Positions 50,728-63,689 of a DNA stretch of 64,000 bases are shown here, in pieces (positions within the stretch are counted from its first letter, which is position 1; every line of letters starts with the position of its first letter). A model generated the notes under the pieces. It worked only from the letters and a program-made list of their open reading frames with translations. It searched no databases and was not told the origin of the DNA. The stretch is taken from positions 1 to 64,000 of the forward strand of contig QPMI01000141.1 of the NCBI GenBank assembly GCA_004431415.1. Reading direction: 5' to 3'. The translations under genes and the position numbers were made by a program. Source of the DNA: Cyanophora paradoxa (Eukaryota > Glaucocystophyceae > Cyanophorales > Cyanophoraceae).

Positions 50728-53700
50728 GTGTTGGAGCGGTGCGCGGGGCGGAGTCGGCGGCGCCGGCGGATCCGGAGCTCTGCAGCTGCAGCTGGCGCGT
50801 GGGGCGATAGTCGCGAAATAGCCTCAGCCTCCAGAAGCCTCTCAAACGCAGTAATATGCTTACTGGACATCAGCGGTGCGTATATGCGAACACGCCCCGC
50901 TCTCTTTCGTGACCTTTTTTGGCGCACCGACTTATTCGTCCCGCCCGGCCCGCCGGCCCTTCGATCCGGTCCGCCGCCGGGGAACGCTCAGGCTTCTCAG
51001 GTCCGTGACCACAGCCCAGCAGGGGTCTAAGTGGCTTTAGATCTACGAACGAGAGCACAGGGCGGCGCGGGGCCCTTTCCCGCCACGACTCCTGCTGACC
51101 GGGCCGCCTCCACCGCCTCGCGCAGCGCTCTGCGAGCGGTACAACAGCGGAGAGTCCTCCATCGAGGGTGCGGGCGCCTGCTCCGGCCGAGCCGCGAGCG
51201 CCGGCCGACGCGGGCGGGGCAGAGCTGTGCGACCTGGTGAACAAGGCCTTCTGCAGGGAGATCGAGGTGGTGCAGAAGCACGGCGGCGAGATCGTGAGCT
51301 TCCTGGGAGGTCGGGCCGCCCTTCCCCCCGCTCGCCCGCCCGTTCCAGCCCGCTGACCGCCCCGCGCCCTTCGGCGTCGTCGTACTCCTCCAGACGGGTG
51401 CGGGCGTCGCCGAATCCGGATCCGGATCGCTCGGCGCGCCGGCGCCGCTGACCGGAGCGCCGCAGGCTGCTGGTTTACTGGCCGCTCGAAGACGACATCG
51501 ACGGGGCGGCTGAGGAGGGGGCGGCGGACGGCGGCGACGGGGCGGCGAAGGGCGGCGGCGCGGATGAGCGCGGAGGCGGTTTGCCCGAGGCGGCGGCGGC
51601 GGGCATGTCGCGCCGGGCCGCAGCCGCCGTCTCCTGCGCCATCGAGGCGAGCGGGGCCGGCCCCGCCTGCGCTCCCCGTCGCCGGGCCTCGGGCTGACGC
51701 CGGCGGGCGGACCGAGCAGGTGCAGGAGCTCTTCAGCGCGCTGCGGCTCGGGGAGGGGATGGGCCTCCGCCTCCGCGTCGCCATCGCCGCCGGGCCCTAC
51801 CGCGAGTGCGCCCGCCGCCCCGCATCCCGCTGGCGCCGGCCCAAGCCTCCGGGGCGCAGGTACTTCTGCGGGATCGGGGAGCGCGGGGCTGGGGAGGAGG
51901 GGCCGGCGGAGTGCGGCTCCGACTTCGCGGGGGCCCTCGTCGACGAGCAGGGGCAGCTGGTCCCCGGGTGCGCGCTCCTCCTCCGCCGCCGCCGACGACG
52001 ACGCCGACGCCGGGGGGCGCGGGGTCGGGGCGCAGGCGGATGGTGTACTTCATCACGAGCGGGGCGATCCGGGAGGCCGGGGAGGCCCTCGGCGCGATCC
52101 ACCCCGGCCAGGTCGCCGTCTGCGACTCGGTGCGCTCCCCGGGCCCGGCCGGGGCCGGCCGTGGCCCCGCCCGGCCGCCGCTGAGGGGGCGCGTGCGGCA
52201 GGTCTTCGCGTACCTCCCGCGGGGGGCGCTGGGGCTCCCCGAGGCCCCGGTCGGCTGCTCCTCCTCGTGCGACGGCCTCAGCAGCGCGCACGTCCACGCG
52301 GCGGCCCCCGGCGGCGGCGGGCACGCCCTCCTCGCCCCACCCTCGTTCGTGGCCCCGGGGGAGTCGGTGGGGTCGGCCAGCTCGGGCCCGCGGGACCGGG
52401 ACCGCGATCCGGCCGCGGCCGCCCCCAGCAGCGGGGCGCTGGGCGGGCCCTCCATCCTCAACGCCATCTTCGGCGGGGGCGGCGGGCCCCTCGGCCGCCT
52501 CGGCGCGCAGCTGCTCCACGCTTCTTCGCCGCCGCCCCCGGGCCCGCACGCCCGCCCGCGCGGCCTGCGGGCCCTCCCGAGCCTCCCCGCCGTCGGCTCC
52601 AACGGCTCGCTCTTCAGCCTCGAGCGCGCCTCTTCGGCCTCGGACCGGGGCGCCGCCCTCGTGCTGGAGGGCCCCTCCCGGGCCGCCTTCGAGGCGTTCC
52701 TCGCCGCCCAGCCGCCCCCCGCGCCCCTCGCGGGGGAGTCCCCCGAGGAAATCGTGGAGGGGATGGGGGAGGAGCAGCGGGCGGCGCTGCTGCTCTACGT
52801 CCCCTACGCCGTCCGCGCCCGCGTCGACCAGCTCGAGCGCCACGGCGCCGCCATCGGTGCCGCCCCCGCCGCCCCTCGCCCTCGCCGCTCCCCTGGGCCT
52901 TCTGACACTCTCCCTCGCGGCAGACATCGCGCGGTACATGTCGGAGTTCCGCGCGGCGTCCGTGATGTTCGTGAGCCTCGCCGCCCTCGACACGGCCTTC
53001 GGCGTCGTCCAGCGCACCGTCCAGGTGCCCCGCTCCCGTCCCTCGAGAGGAGCGCCCTCCTCCTCCTCTGCCTCCCCTGAGGCCGCCCATCCGCAGACGC
53101 TGCAGGCGCTCCTGTACGCCCACCAGGGCTCCCTCCGCCAGGTCGTCCTCGACGACAAGGTACCCCCCTCGCCTCTCCCCCGGGCCCCCCGGCTCCCCGT
53201 GACGGCGCGGGGGCGGGGCAGGGCCTGGTGCTGATCGGGGTCTTCGGGCTCTGGCCGGTGTCGCACGAGGACGATCCCGTCCGCTGCAGCGCCTGCGGTC
53301 CGCAGACGTGGTGCTCGGAGCGGGGCGCGGCCTCCTCATCCCGGGGGGGCGCAGCGCTGGACATGGCGGAGGCGATGCACTTGCAGGGCCTGAAGGCCTC
53401 CATCGGGTGCGCGGCGGCGGCCCCAGCCGCGGCCTCCCCCCTCCCCGGCCCACGGCTCGGCCCCTGAACTCTCCCACCCGGCGCCGCGCAGTATCTCGAC
53501 GGGCCTCGTCTACTCCACGTTCGGTCCGCTGGCCGCCGCCGTCGCCTCGGGCCGCGCCGCGCCGCGCCGCGCCGCGCCGCGCGTGACGCGCGCCGCAGTG
53601 GGGAGCCCCACGCGCTGCGAGTACTCCGTCTTCGGGACCGGTGCCCCCGCCCCACCACGCGTCCCCCGCCCTCGCCCGCCCGCGTCCCCTGATCCCTCTT

Positions 53701-56700
53701 CCCTGCCCGCAGTCGTCAACAAAGCCGGTTGGCGATCTGACCCGCCCAACCGCCCTCCGCCCCTCCATCCCGGGGCCCGCCGCCCCTTCCATCTCACCCG
53801 AGCGCTCGCGCCGGCAGCGCGGCTGATGGCGATGGCGGACGGCGGCATCTTAGCAGACGAGGCCACCGCCGCCGCCGCGTCCGCCCCTCCCCGCTCCCGC
53901 TCCTCCTCCTCCTTCTCAGTTTGCTCCCAGGGGCCAGCGCGTGCTGATGAACCCGGCGGGGGAGGCGGCGCTGAAGGGCATCGCGGAGCCCGTCAGGCTC
54001 TTCGCGTCCGCCCCCTCCCGCCCCCCCCCCTGCCCTCTCCTCGGCCTCCTCTCCTGAGGGAGGGCGCAGGCCTCGGGGCCTCCGGAAGGCGACGTGGTGG
54101 AGCAGCGAGTCCCCCGGCGAGAGCGACGCCGACGAGGCCGCAGGCGGGGGCGGGGGCGGGGGCGCCGGCGTGTGGCCGACGCCGGCCCACGGCCACCCGG
54201 GCCCCTCGAGGATACCCTCCGTGCCGTCCTCCCCGAACGGCAGGAACGACCCCTCCCGCTCCCCACCCCGCAAGCGGGTCCGCCTCTCAGCCCCTCCCTC
54301 TCACTCTTCTGGGCGCGCCGCGCCGCTCACGTGCGAGGCGCAGGGCGTGCCGCTGGTGGGGCGCGGGGCCGAGCTGCAGCTCCTCGACGCGGCCCTCGAG
54401 AAGGCGCCCCCCTCAACTTCGAATCGCTTCAGATCTCTGCTCTGGCTGAGGCCGCGCGGCAGCTCGTGTCGGGGGGCCGCGGATGGGAGGAGGGCGGCCC
54501 CGCGTCGCCCCGGACGGCGCGGACGGCCCGCACGGCGCGCTCGGTCGGCTCGCGCATCTCGGCCGCGGCGGCCGCCGGCGGGGGCCCCCGCAGCTCCCTC
54601 ATCATCCTCGAGGGCGAGAGCGGCATGGGTGCGAGCGCGCGCCGCCCCGTGAAGTCGAGAGGGAGCGCCGGGCCCCGACTTAGCCCCCTGCAGGGAAGAG
54701 CGCGCTGCTGCGGAGCGTGTGGGGCCTGGCGCGGGCGCGCGGGGCCGCCGTAGCGGCGAGCGCCCTCCGGCGCCACCACCGCCGCCAGCCGTCCGCGCCC
54801 CCGAGCTCACCCGAGCCGCCCCCCTCTGAGTCGGACGACCAGGTTCAACGGGTGGCGGCACATCCTGCAGAGCCTCTTCCCCCTCGGGGAGCTCCAGGTC
54901 AAGAGACCCTTCCCCCGCCCAGATCGGCTCCTCGAGCCCGCCCCGCTTGACCGCGGCTTGGTGGCCAGATGGGCCCCTTTTTGGACCGGGAGGGGGTGGA
55001 GCTGCTGCCGGAGCTGGCGGCGGCCCTCGCCCTGGATCCCGACGCCTCCGTCGACGGCGGCCTCGGCCTCTCGCCCCCGCGCCCCTCCGCCCTCCCCGCC
55101 CCGCCCCGCTTCGGGCTGGAGCCCGACCCCGACACCGCCCTCCTCTCCTTCTCGGCCGCCGCGCCGTCGACCCCCCGCCCCCGGCCCGAGGGCGGCCCGC
55201 CGGCGACGGGGGCGGGGGCGCTTGCGCTGAGCCCGCCGTCGGCGGCGGCCTCGCGGCAGCGGTCGGAGAGCCCGCGGCGGGGGCGGCGCAGCCTGACGTG
55301 GACGGAGGCGACGCCGGAGCGCTCCACGCCGGAGCGGAGCCAGGGGCGCGCCGCCAGCAGCCGCCACCTCGGCGTGCGCAGCCAGGGCCCCGGCACGGGC
55401 AGCCACGCGAACAGCGCGAGCCGCAGCGGGAGCCGGCACCCTCGGCCGCCGCCGCCTCGGGGCGCTCGCTGGCCGCCGGCGCCGACTCCACCGCCCGCCG
55501 CCTCTTCCCGGCCCCGCCGGCCGCCCCGGGCCGAGGCTGGGGCGGGGCTGGCGGAGCGGACGGACGAGGCGCGGGCGGCGGGCCTGCGGGCGCTCATCGT
55601 GCGGCTCGTCCTCCGGCGCGCCGCCCTCGGGCCCCTCGTCCTCCTCTTCGACGGTGGCCCCTTCCTCACCTCCTCCGCCCCTCCGAGCTCCCTAACGGGG
55701 CGCAGACGTGCACTGGGGGGACTCGCAGACGTGGCTGACGCTGCAGGACCTCGTGGGGGAGCTCGAGGAGGCCGAGGGCAGCCGCGTCGCCCTCGTCGTC
55801 GCCGCCCGCCCCCGCAGGCCCGCCCCGCCCGCCCCGCCCCGCCCCGCCCCGCCCCGCCCCGCGCCTCGCGCCGCGACCGAGCCGGCCGCGCCCGCCGCGT
55901 GCGCAGGCTCTCTCGGTGGCGACGCGGGCGCTGCAGCGGCTGCGGCGGAAGCGCTCTGCCTTTAGCGTCGCGCTGCAGGCCATGCGCCTCGCCGACGCCG
56001 AGGAGCTCGCCGCCAGCGTCCTCCGCGCCCGCTCCCTCCCCCGCCAGCTCGCCTCCTTCGTCTGTGCGCCCCCGCCTGCTCGTCTTTCTCCTCCTCCCCC
56101 GCGGCCCGCTGAGGCCCTGGGGGTCGCAGACGAGCAGTCGTCGGGGATCCCCTCCGTCGTGATCGACGTGGCGCAGGCGCTGCAGGAGAACGGCTTCCTC
56201 CACGTCGCCCCCGGCGGCGAGGTCCAGCTCCTCAAGGTCCGCGGCGCGGCGCGCCGCGGCGCGGCGCGGCGCGCTCCGATCCGCGGCCTCTTGACGCTGG
56301 GGCGGGCCCCGGCAGGCGCTGCGGCCGGTGAAGCCGACGGACGCGGTGCGGTCGGCGCTCTGCAGCCGGCTGGACCGCCTGGAGGGCCCCCAGCTCCTCG
56401 TCCTCAAGCTCGCCGCCGTCGTCGGCCGCCGCTTCACCTGGCCCGAGGCCCGCCCCGCCCCCAGGCCGCCCCTTCGCCTTGGACCGACCGACCGCCTCCT
56501 CCCCGCCCCACGCGCAGCTGCTCGCGGTGCACCCGGCCACGAAGGCGATCTACGGGGCCCCAGCGGAGGCAGGCGGTAGCGACGGCGGCGCGGCCGTCGA
56601 CCCTTCCGCAGGCTTCGGCGGCCTGGCGAGCTGCGTGGCCCCGGGCGCCGCCGCCGGCCTCGCCCGCAGGAGCCCCGCCCCGCCGCCCCGCCCCCGCCCC

Positions 56701-59700
56701 TGCCGGCGAGGGCGAGCCCGGAGGCCTCGGGGGCCGCGCTGCACGAGATGGAGCACGCCCTGCGCGCCCTCTGCGAACTCCAGATCCTGGTCCGCTCCCC
56801 CGGGGCCAGCGCCCGGGCCGGGGCCGGGCCTGCGCGGCGGCTGACCCGAAAGCGCAGAGGGCGGTGGCGCGCGGGGAGCGCCCCGCGGCGCCGCCTGCCG
56901 CCCTCGCGACGCCCCGTGCCTCGCCCAAGTCCGAGTGGTGCGCCCCGCGCTCAGTTTACGCTCAAGGACGGGCTCCGCTGAAGGCCCGACTCCGCCCGCA
57001 GGGAGTTCGTGCACGCGACGATGCACGAGACGACGTACAGTCTGCTGCCCGTCGCCGAGCGGCGCGGCCTCCACCGCGCCCTCGCCCTCTGGTACGAGCG
57101 CCGCCTCGCCGCCTCCGCCGCCGCTGCTGCGGGGGCCCCTACGCCGGCGAGCCCTCGGGCCGCTCGCGGGGCCGCGCGCCTCGCGCATCTACAGCGAGGC
57201 CCCGGGGCCGGCCCCAGCGAGGCCGCCAGCGCCTCGGGCGCCGCCAGCCGCGCCAGCGGCCCCGGGGCGGGGCGGCCGGGGAGCGGGAGCAGGCGAGGCG
57301 GCGCTTCGCGCACTCGGACCTCGCCCTCGTCGCCCACCACTTCCTCAACGCGGGAGAGCCGACCAGGCTGGGCCCTACCTCGAGCAGGCGCCCGCCCCCG
57401 CCCCGCCCCCGCCCGACCTCGAGACCCGGCCTGACCGGCAGCGTGCACGGGCAGTGCGCGCGGGCGGCGCTGGAGGGGTACGCGAACGTGGAGGCGTCGC
57501 GCCTCTACGAGGACCTCCTGCGCGTGCGGCCGCAGGCGCCGCCCTCCAGCGCGCCGCCTGGCTCCGCGCCCGCGCCCACGCCCTCCGCCGCTCCGGGTCC
57601 GCCCGGGCGCCCCGCCCGGTGCGGCCCAATTCGGGCCTGAGATCGAATATTTTCGCCGCAGGCTGTTCGCGGAGGCGGTGCAGTGCGCGCGGGAGGGCCT
57701 CGCCCTCCTCGGCCACCCCCTCCCCTCGTGCCTCCCCCCGCCCCGCCGCTCTCGCCCCTCCTAACGCTCGACCTGCAGCGGGGACGGGGCGCTGGCGGTG
57801 CGGTACGCGCTGCTCGAGTTGCGCCTCCGCTTCGCGCGGGCGCCCGACGCCGCCTCCCTGGCCCCGCCCGCCCCGCCCGAGGCCGGCTGCGCCTGCGCCT
57901 GCGGCTGCGGCTGCCGCCCGCGGCGGACGGCCCTGGACCTCCTCTGCTGCCGGCGGCCCTGCGCGTGCTCCGCCGCCACCGCCGGCGAGGGCGGCGGCGA
58001 CGGGCGCTGCGCCTGCGCGGTGCGTCGTCTCTTGGGACGAGCACTCGGGGACTGAGGCGCAGACCGGCTCGCAGGGCGAGGCGGCGCGGGAGGCGTGCCG
58101 GCTCTACTGGCGGCGGTGGGGCGGCCTGGGCGACGCGCCGGCACCGCCTCTTCTTCCACGCCGCCGCCGCCATGCTCGACCTCGCCCTCGGCCTGGGCGA
58201 GGCCGGGCCCGAGGCCGCCGCCGCCGCCGCCGCGTGGGCCACGGCGTGCGGGCTGCGGGGCCGGCGGGAGGGGCGCGGGAGTGGGCGCGGCTGGCGTGGG
58301 GCGTGGCGCTGCGGCTGGAGAGCGCGGAGGTCTGGTCGGGCGTGCTCGCCCTCCTCCGGCCGCCGCCCTCGCCGTCGAGGACCTCGCCACCGCCCGCGGC
58401 ATGCTCCAGGCGCGCCGCCCCGCCCCGGCCCGCCCCGGAATCCTCCTTCGCCCTTCTGAGGCGCCGCAGAGCGCCGCGCAGCTCTTCCCGCGGACGTCGT
58501 CGCTGCGGGACTCGCTCCGCGCCTCCCTCACACTCGCCTTTCTCGTGCGGCCCGGCCCGGCCCCGCCCCCCGCCCCGCCCGCCCCCGCCCCTCACGGGGG
58601 CGCGGGCAGCTCACGCGGGCGCCGCGGGTCTCCGCCGACGAGCTGCGCGCCTGCGCCGAGGCCCTCCGCGTCCGTACCCCCCTCCCCCCTCCCGGCCCCC
58701 GCCGCCTCTTCGGCCGACCGGCTGGCGCCCCCGCAGCGCGCCCTGGACAAGAGCGCGCGGTACCCCGACCTCATCGGTGCGCACTCGCCCCCCTTCCCCT
58801 CCTGTGCCCTCTCCTGAGCGCGGGTGCAGAGGAGACGGAGCGGGTGGCGGCGCAGGCGGCGTGGGCGCGCGCCATGCTCGCCCTCGACCGCGCTCCCAAC
58901 GCCCTCGACGGTCCGCCCCGCGCCACGCCCGTCCTCCCCCGACTCTCGTCTGAGTCGCCCGGCCCGGCGGGCAGCGCTGGAGTCGTTCGACCAGCAGAGC
59001 CCGGCGCGGAGGGCGGCCCCCGCTGACCGCGCCGCCTTCCTGGCCGCCCACGCCACCGCCCTCCTCGCCGTCGCCGGCCCCAGGCCCGCCCCGCCCGCCC
59101 GTCCCGCCGGCCCGGGCTTCGCGGGGCTGAGGGCGGGCGGGGGCCAGGGGCGGGCGTGGGACGAGCGGCCGGTGGCGGGGCTGGCGGTGGAGTGCGTGGA
59201 GGCGGCGCTGGAGGCCGACGCCGGCGGCGGCGCCCGCTACTTCCCGCCGCCGAGCCCTCGCCGCCGCCGCCCTCGTCCTCCACGCCGCCTGCCTCTCGTG
59301 CGCTCCCCCCCCTCGCTCTCTCCTTTGCGCCGCCTCTGACCCGGGGCGCGCGCGCAGGCTGCTGCCGGGCGAGCGGGCGCAGCGGCGGGCGGGCAGCCGC
59401 TGCTGGACGCCCTCCCGCCCCGGGCCGCCCCGCCCGCCTCCACGCCCTCGGTCCGGCGCCGGCCTCGCCTGGGCCCGCCTCCCCGCCCCGGGCCTCCGCC
59501 TGCGGCTGCGGCGCCCGTCGAGCGGGGACGGGGCGGCCGCCGCCCTGGCCGACCCCGCCTTCCTCCTCGCCGCCCTCGAGCGCGCCGCCGGCCGCCTCGC
59601 GCGCCTCCACGCGTACCCCTCGTCCGCCCCTCGCCCCCCTCGCCCGCGGCCTCGCCCACGCCGCCCGCGGCTCCTCCGCCGCGCCCGCGCCTGCTTCGCC

Positions 59701-60389
59701 GCCGCCGCCAGCTCGGCCGCCGCGCCCGGCGAAGGCGGCTCCCTGCGAGGCCTCTCGCCCTCGCGCAACCGGGGCGGGGACCCGCTGGGGGCGCTGGAGG
59801 GGCCGGGGGGCCGCGGGGCGGGGGGGCGGGCAAGCCGCGGGACGAGGGCCTCGCCCTCCTCTTCTCCGCCCTCCACGCCCCGCGCCGCCCCGCCGCCGCC
59901 GCCGCGCGGTACGCGGCGGGGCGGTGGGCCCGAGCCCGACCCGCTCGCCGCCCGCGCGTCGACCCCGCCGCCCCCGCCCCGCTCCGCCGCGAGGCCGCCG
60001 AGGTCGGCCCCCGCGGCCCCGCCGGCGGCGCCGGGGCGGGCGAGCCGGGGACGGAGGCGGGGCGGCTCCTGGCGCGCGCCGAGCGCTGCTTCCACGCGTG
60101 CAGGTGCGCCCCGCGCGTCGCCTCGGGCGCTCGCGCGCTCACGCCGGCGGCGCGGGGCAGCGACCTGTACCTGGCCCGGCTGGCCCGCCGCCTCGCCGAC
60201 GACCTGGAGGGGCGGGCCCCCTCGCCGGGCCCCCCGGAGGCCGAGACCGAGAAGGCGGGCGGGGGCGGGGGCCCCAAGGAGGAGGCCCCCCGGGCCGCCC
60301 CCGAGCAGCCGGACGGGCGCTCCCCCGCCCCCGCCGCCGCGGTCCGCTTCTGCGTCACCCGCGCCGAGTCCCTCGTGCAGGAGGCCTAG
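50728..60389 (+). CDS. Soluble adenylyl cyclase-like protein (ADCY10 type)
   Basis: A very large gene with many short introns. Cyclase region: LSNAVICLLDISG, LCERYNSGESS, then GAELCDLVNKAFCREIEVVQ and HGGEIVSFLG, LLVYWPLEDD, and a second catalytic-like half (FVSLAALDTAFGVV near 52980; VYSTFGPL). Then an NTPase module: VPLVGRGAELQLLDAALEK, Walker A split by an intron (GESGMG, then KSALLRSVWGLA), WRHILQSLFPLGEL, VHWGDSQTW and VVGRRFTWPE. The rest is helical, TPR-like (YANVEASRLYEDLLRV; AEAVQCAREGLALL) to the stop at 60389. This is the order of bicarbonate-sensing soluble adenylyl cyclases. Whether the metal-binding residues are intact could not be settled, because exon joins in the cyclase half are uncertain. 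The start at 50728 is tentative. Confidence 0.75.
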
Positions 60390-61396
60390 GGGGGCCCGCG
60401 CGGCCCGTCACCCGTCCCCTCCGCCCCCGGCGGCCCCTTCGCGGCACCCCCGCCGAAGGCTTTCAAAAGTTTCCACGGATAACTATTACCTTGGCTTTGC
60501 AATCAACTGTATGCGCATTTTCCTTTAACTATGAACTTTTTTTGAAGATACAGAGCACTCTTTCATGTGCTTTTCGCTTCAGCAGACGTTTACTCGATGT
60601 CTAGATCTACGATGTACTTAGTCAGTAGTTACAATTTGCAGCAAATTGCAGGTACGAACGCCGAGCTGAAAACCAGGATACGTATACGCATTAGTCCTCG
60701 GCCTGCAGATGATGTAGCTAGTACGCGATTCTCCGAGGCTCTGATCTGTACAGCTAGTACGTAATTGAAAAGCATGTGCATGTACAGCAAAGAGAGGAAA
60801 TGCGCATGCAGAGCCTCGGAGATGCCGCAGTGCCATGATGCGCAGTTTCAGCGCTAGCGCTAGCTAGCGCTCGCGATCGCCGTGGCGCGCTCGACGTCGA
60901 CCTCCGGATCGATATCCGACCATGCATGCGAGCCCGCGAGCCCGCGAGCCCGCGCCCGCGCGCGGCCATGCATGCGCAGCCGCCGCCGTACCGTTAAGCT
61001 GTGTCGGCTCGGGGGTACTGCGGCCCTGGTCGCAGCACGTACCCGGCAAGCCAAGCAAGGCCAAGCAGGCCGCGAAGACCGTAGCGAGTCTGAGCGTGCG
61101 GCGGACATGGTGCGCGGGGATTCAAATTCTGGAGGTGGCTCTAAGGTTAGTCCCCCGCTCCCGCCGGTTAGTCAGGCCATGGTTCAGTTGAAGCGCTCCT
61201 GTCACGGAGGCGGCGCTCGCAAGCTGGTGCAATAGCTCATATTGTGCCATAGATCTATTATCGAGCGCTTAAGAGCCCCGCGTCGCGACGCGAACGCGCA
61301 CGCGGCCGAGTCGCTCTTGGCGGAGACGTAGACCGCTGAGCAATCGCCTTCCCACGTGCTGTACACGTTTCTGACTCGCCCTGTCTTTTCCCGCAG
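60390..61396. other. Intergenic, includes AT-rich patch and repeat
   Basis: AT-rich at about 60460-60780, then GC-rich with alternating GCGAGCCC units at 60925-60960, then the second dispersed-repeat copy. The first exon of the HMG-box gene should be here but was not identified. Confidence 0.45.
61008..61120. repeat. Dispersed repeat, copy 2
   Basis: Same order of blocks as 50289-50415; lies upstream of the HMG-box gene. Confidence 0.6.
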
Positions 61397-63689
61397 TCCG
61401 CGAAGAAGCCCAAGGACGTGAGCACGCTTGCGCTTTTCGATTCCCTCCGAGCTCACACCGCTCACATCCTCTTGAACGAGCCAGAAGGAGAATGCCGGTG
61501 CCGAGAACGGGAAGTTGACCAAAAGCGGCAAGCCTAAGAAGGAGAAGGACCCGAACGCCCCAAAGCGCCCGACCTCGGCGTACCTGTTCTTTTCTAGCGG
61601 TGAGCGGGAGCTGACGCTCGGCGCGCTTGCCTTCACCTGCGTGCCTCGCTCGCCTCTAACGCAGCACAGACCCAGAGGTCCGCGAGAAGATGAAGCGCGA
61701 GAATCCCGGGATCAACAAAAACGACTTCACGAAGCTGCTCGTGCGCTCGCCGTCTTACCTCGCGTCGGAGGCGGCCGGCTGACCCGCAAGCAGGCCGACA
61801 AGTGGAAGAGCCTCGACTCCGAGGAGAAGCGCGTGCGCATCCCCTCCGCCCGCCCCTCGCCCCCGCCGCCCGCCGACGCCGCGCGCCCCAGCCGTACGAG
61901 GATAAGGCGGCGGTGGAGAAGGAGCGGTACCAGCGGGAGATGGCGAGCTACAGCCCCCCCGAGGGCTTCGCTGCAGTACGTGCCGTCCCGAAGGCGGCCG
62001 CCCGCCCGAGGGCCCACGCTGACGCCGCGCAGGCGAAGCGCAAGAAGGACCCGAACGCGCCGCAAGCCGCCCGCACCGCGTTCATGCTCTTCCAGCACGG
62101 TGCGCTGCGCTCTCCGAGCCAGCAGCGACCGCCCCGCCCTCGGCCGAGGCGAGCGACGGGCGGCAGAGTACCGTGCGCGGCTGCACGAGGAGGAGCCGGG
62201 TGTGCCGTTCGGCGAGCAGGGGAAGCGGACGGGGGCGGCCTGGAAGGCGCTGAACGCGGAGGAGAAGGCGGAGTGGGAGGCTCGGGCGCAGCAGGACAAG
62301 CAGCGCTTCGATCAGGAGTGGGCCGAGTACAAGGAGCAGCATCCCGAGGCGGCGGAGGCCGCCGAGGCGCTCAAGGCTAGCGCCAAGCGGGTGCGCCGGC
62401 CCCGCCCCGCGCGCCGCCGGCGCCTCCGAGCGTGCGCGCAGGCGCGGTCGGCGGGGAAGCTGAAGAAGGGCGCTGCGGCGGCGGCGGCGAAGGCGGCTGC
62501 GGCGGACGACGAGCGGGACGAGCTGGAGGACGACGAGGAGGAGGGGCCGGCCGCCGGGCGCCCGGCGGCGGGGGCGGCGGAGGGCGAGGAGGGGGAGGGG
62601 GAGGCGGTGTGGGAGGACGAGGAGGCGGCCGGCGGCTTCATGAACCCAGAGGCCGACGCGGGCGAGGAGGAGGACGAGGAGGAGCAGGAGGAGGCGCGCG
62701 CCGCTTCGCCCCGCCCCTTGCGCCTCGCCCCGCGCCTGCCCAGCGCTGAGCGCCCCGCCGCAGGCCGCCCCGCCGGCGAAGCCCGCAGGCCGCCTGGTCA
62801 CGCCGGCGATGCGCAGCAAGCAGCAGCAGCAGCAGCGGGTGCGCCCGCCCGTTGGGCGCCCCTGCGCTGGGCCGTGGCCGACCGAAGCGCGCAGGACTCA
62901 GGGGAGAGCCGGCAGTCGACCGCGAAGAGCGCCGTCGTGTCCCTCGTGCGCCCCGCCGCGCCGCCCGCGGGCGGGGTCCGGGCGACGTCGACGTCGACGC
63001 GCGCCGCAGGAGAGCGACGAGGAGGGCGCGGGCGAGGGTGAGGAGGAGGAGGAGGACGGGGAGGGGGAAGAGCGGCGGCGGGCGGCGCAGCGGGAGGAAG
63101 AGGAGCGGAAGCAGAAGGCGGCGCAGGAGCGGCGGCGGCAGGAGGAGGCGGAGCGCCAGCGCCGCGAGAAGGAGAAGGAGAAGGAGGAGCAGGACAGGAA
63201 GCGCAAGGCAGCCGCCGCGCAGAAGCAGGCCGCCGAGCCGCCCCGCAGGGAGGCCGGGCAGGCCGCCCCCGGCCCCGCCCCCGCCCCCTCCTCCTCCACC
63301 GCCAAGAAGCCCCGTCCCAAGTGCCTCCGCCCCCGTACCCCTCCCCGCCCCGCCTGACCCGCGCTCGCAGCCCGCCGGCCGCGCCGCCGCGGGCTGCGCC
63401 GGCGGCGGCCGCGGCGAGCGCGCTGGTGCCCGAGAGCGGGCATCGAATGAACATTCGCGTCACACCCGACACGAAGGTCAGTACCCTTCCATCCCACTAC
63501 CACCGCCCCGCCGCTCTCTTGTTGACACTTCGCACCCCCGGGGCCCAGCTCTGGGTCAGGGGGGACATGCGTCTGGCCCCGGAGGCGCCCGAGGGGCCCG
63601 GCTGGAAGGCGTTCATCATCCCCTGGGGCCCGCGGGGGGAAATCCAGCAGCGGGCCGACGCCTGGGAGGCCATCATCCCCCCCTCCTAG
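61397..63689 (+). CDS. Two-HMG-box chromatin protein with charged coiled coil
   Basis: First supported exon is SAKKPKD (after the splice site at 61396). HMG box 1: KKEKDPNAPKRPTSAYLFF, DPEVREKMKRENPGINKNDF, ADKWKSLDSEEK, YEDKAAVEKERYQREM. HMG box 2: KKDPNAPQAARTAFMLF, then ARLHEEEPGVPFGEQGK, AWKALNAEEKAEWEA, QDKQRFDQEWAEY. HMG boxes bend DNA in the minor groove. Next come an acidic stretch, a strongly charged Glu/Arg/Lys region (about 63010-63230) likely to be a long helix, and a short conserved-looking end (LWVRGDMRLAPEAP, then AFIIPWGPRGEIQQ), stop 63689. The C-terminal domain is not one I recognise. The start codon lies upstream. Confidence 0.8.

Noticed and set aside
54900-56437. 512-codon minus-strand frame
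   Set aside because: Opposite the NTPase part of the cyclase gene; Arg/Gly/Ala-rich shadow.
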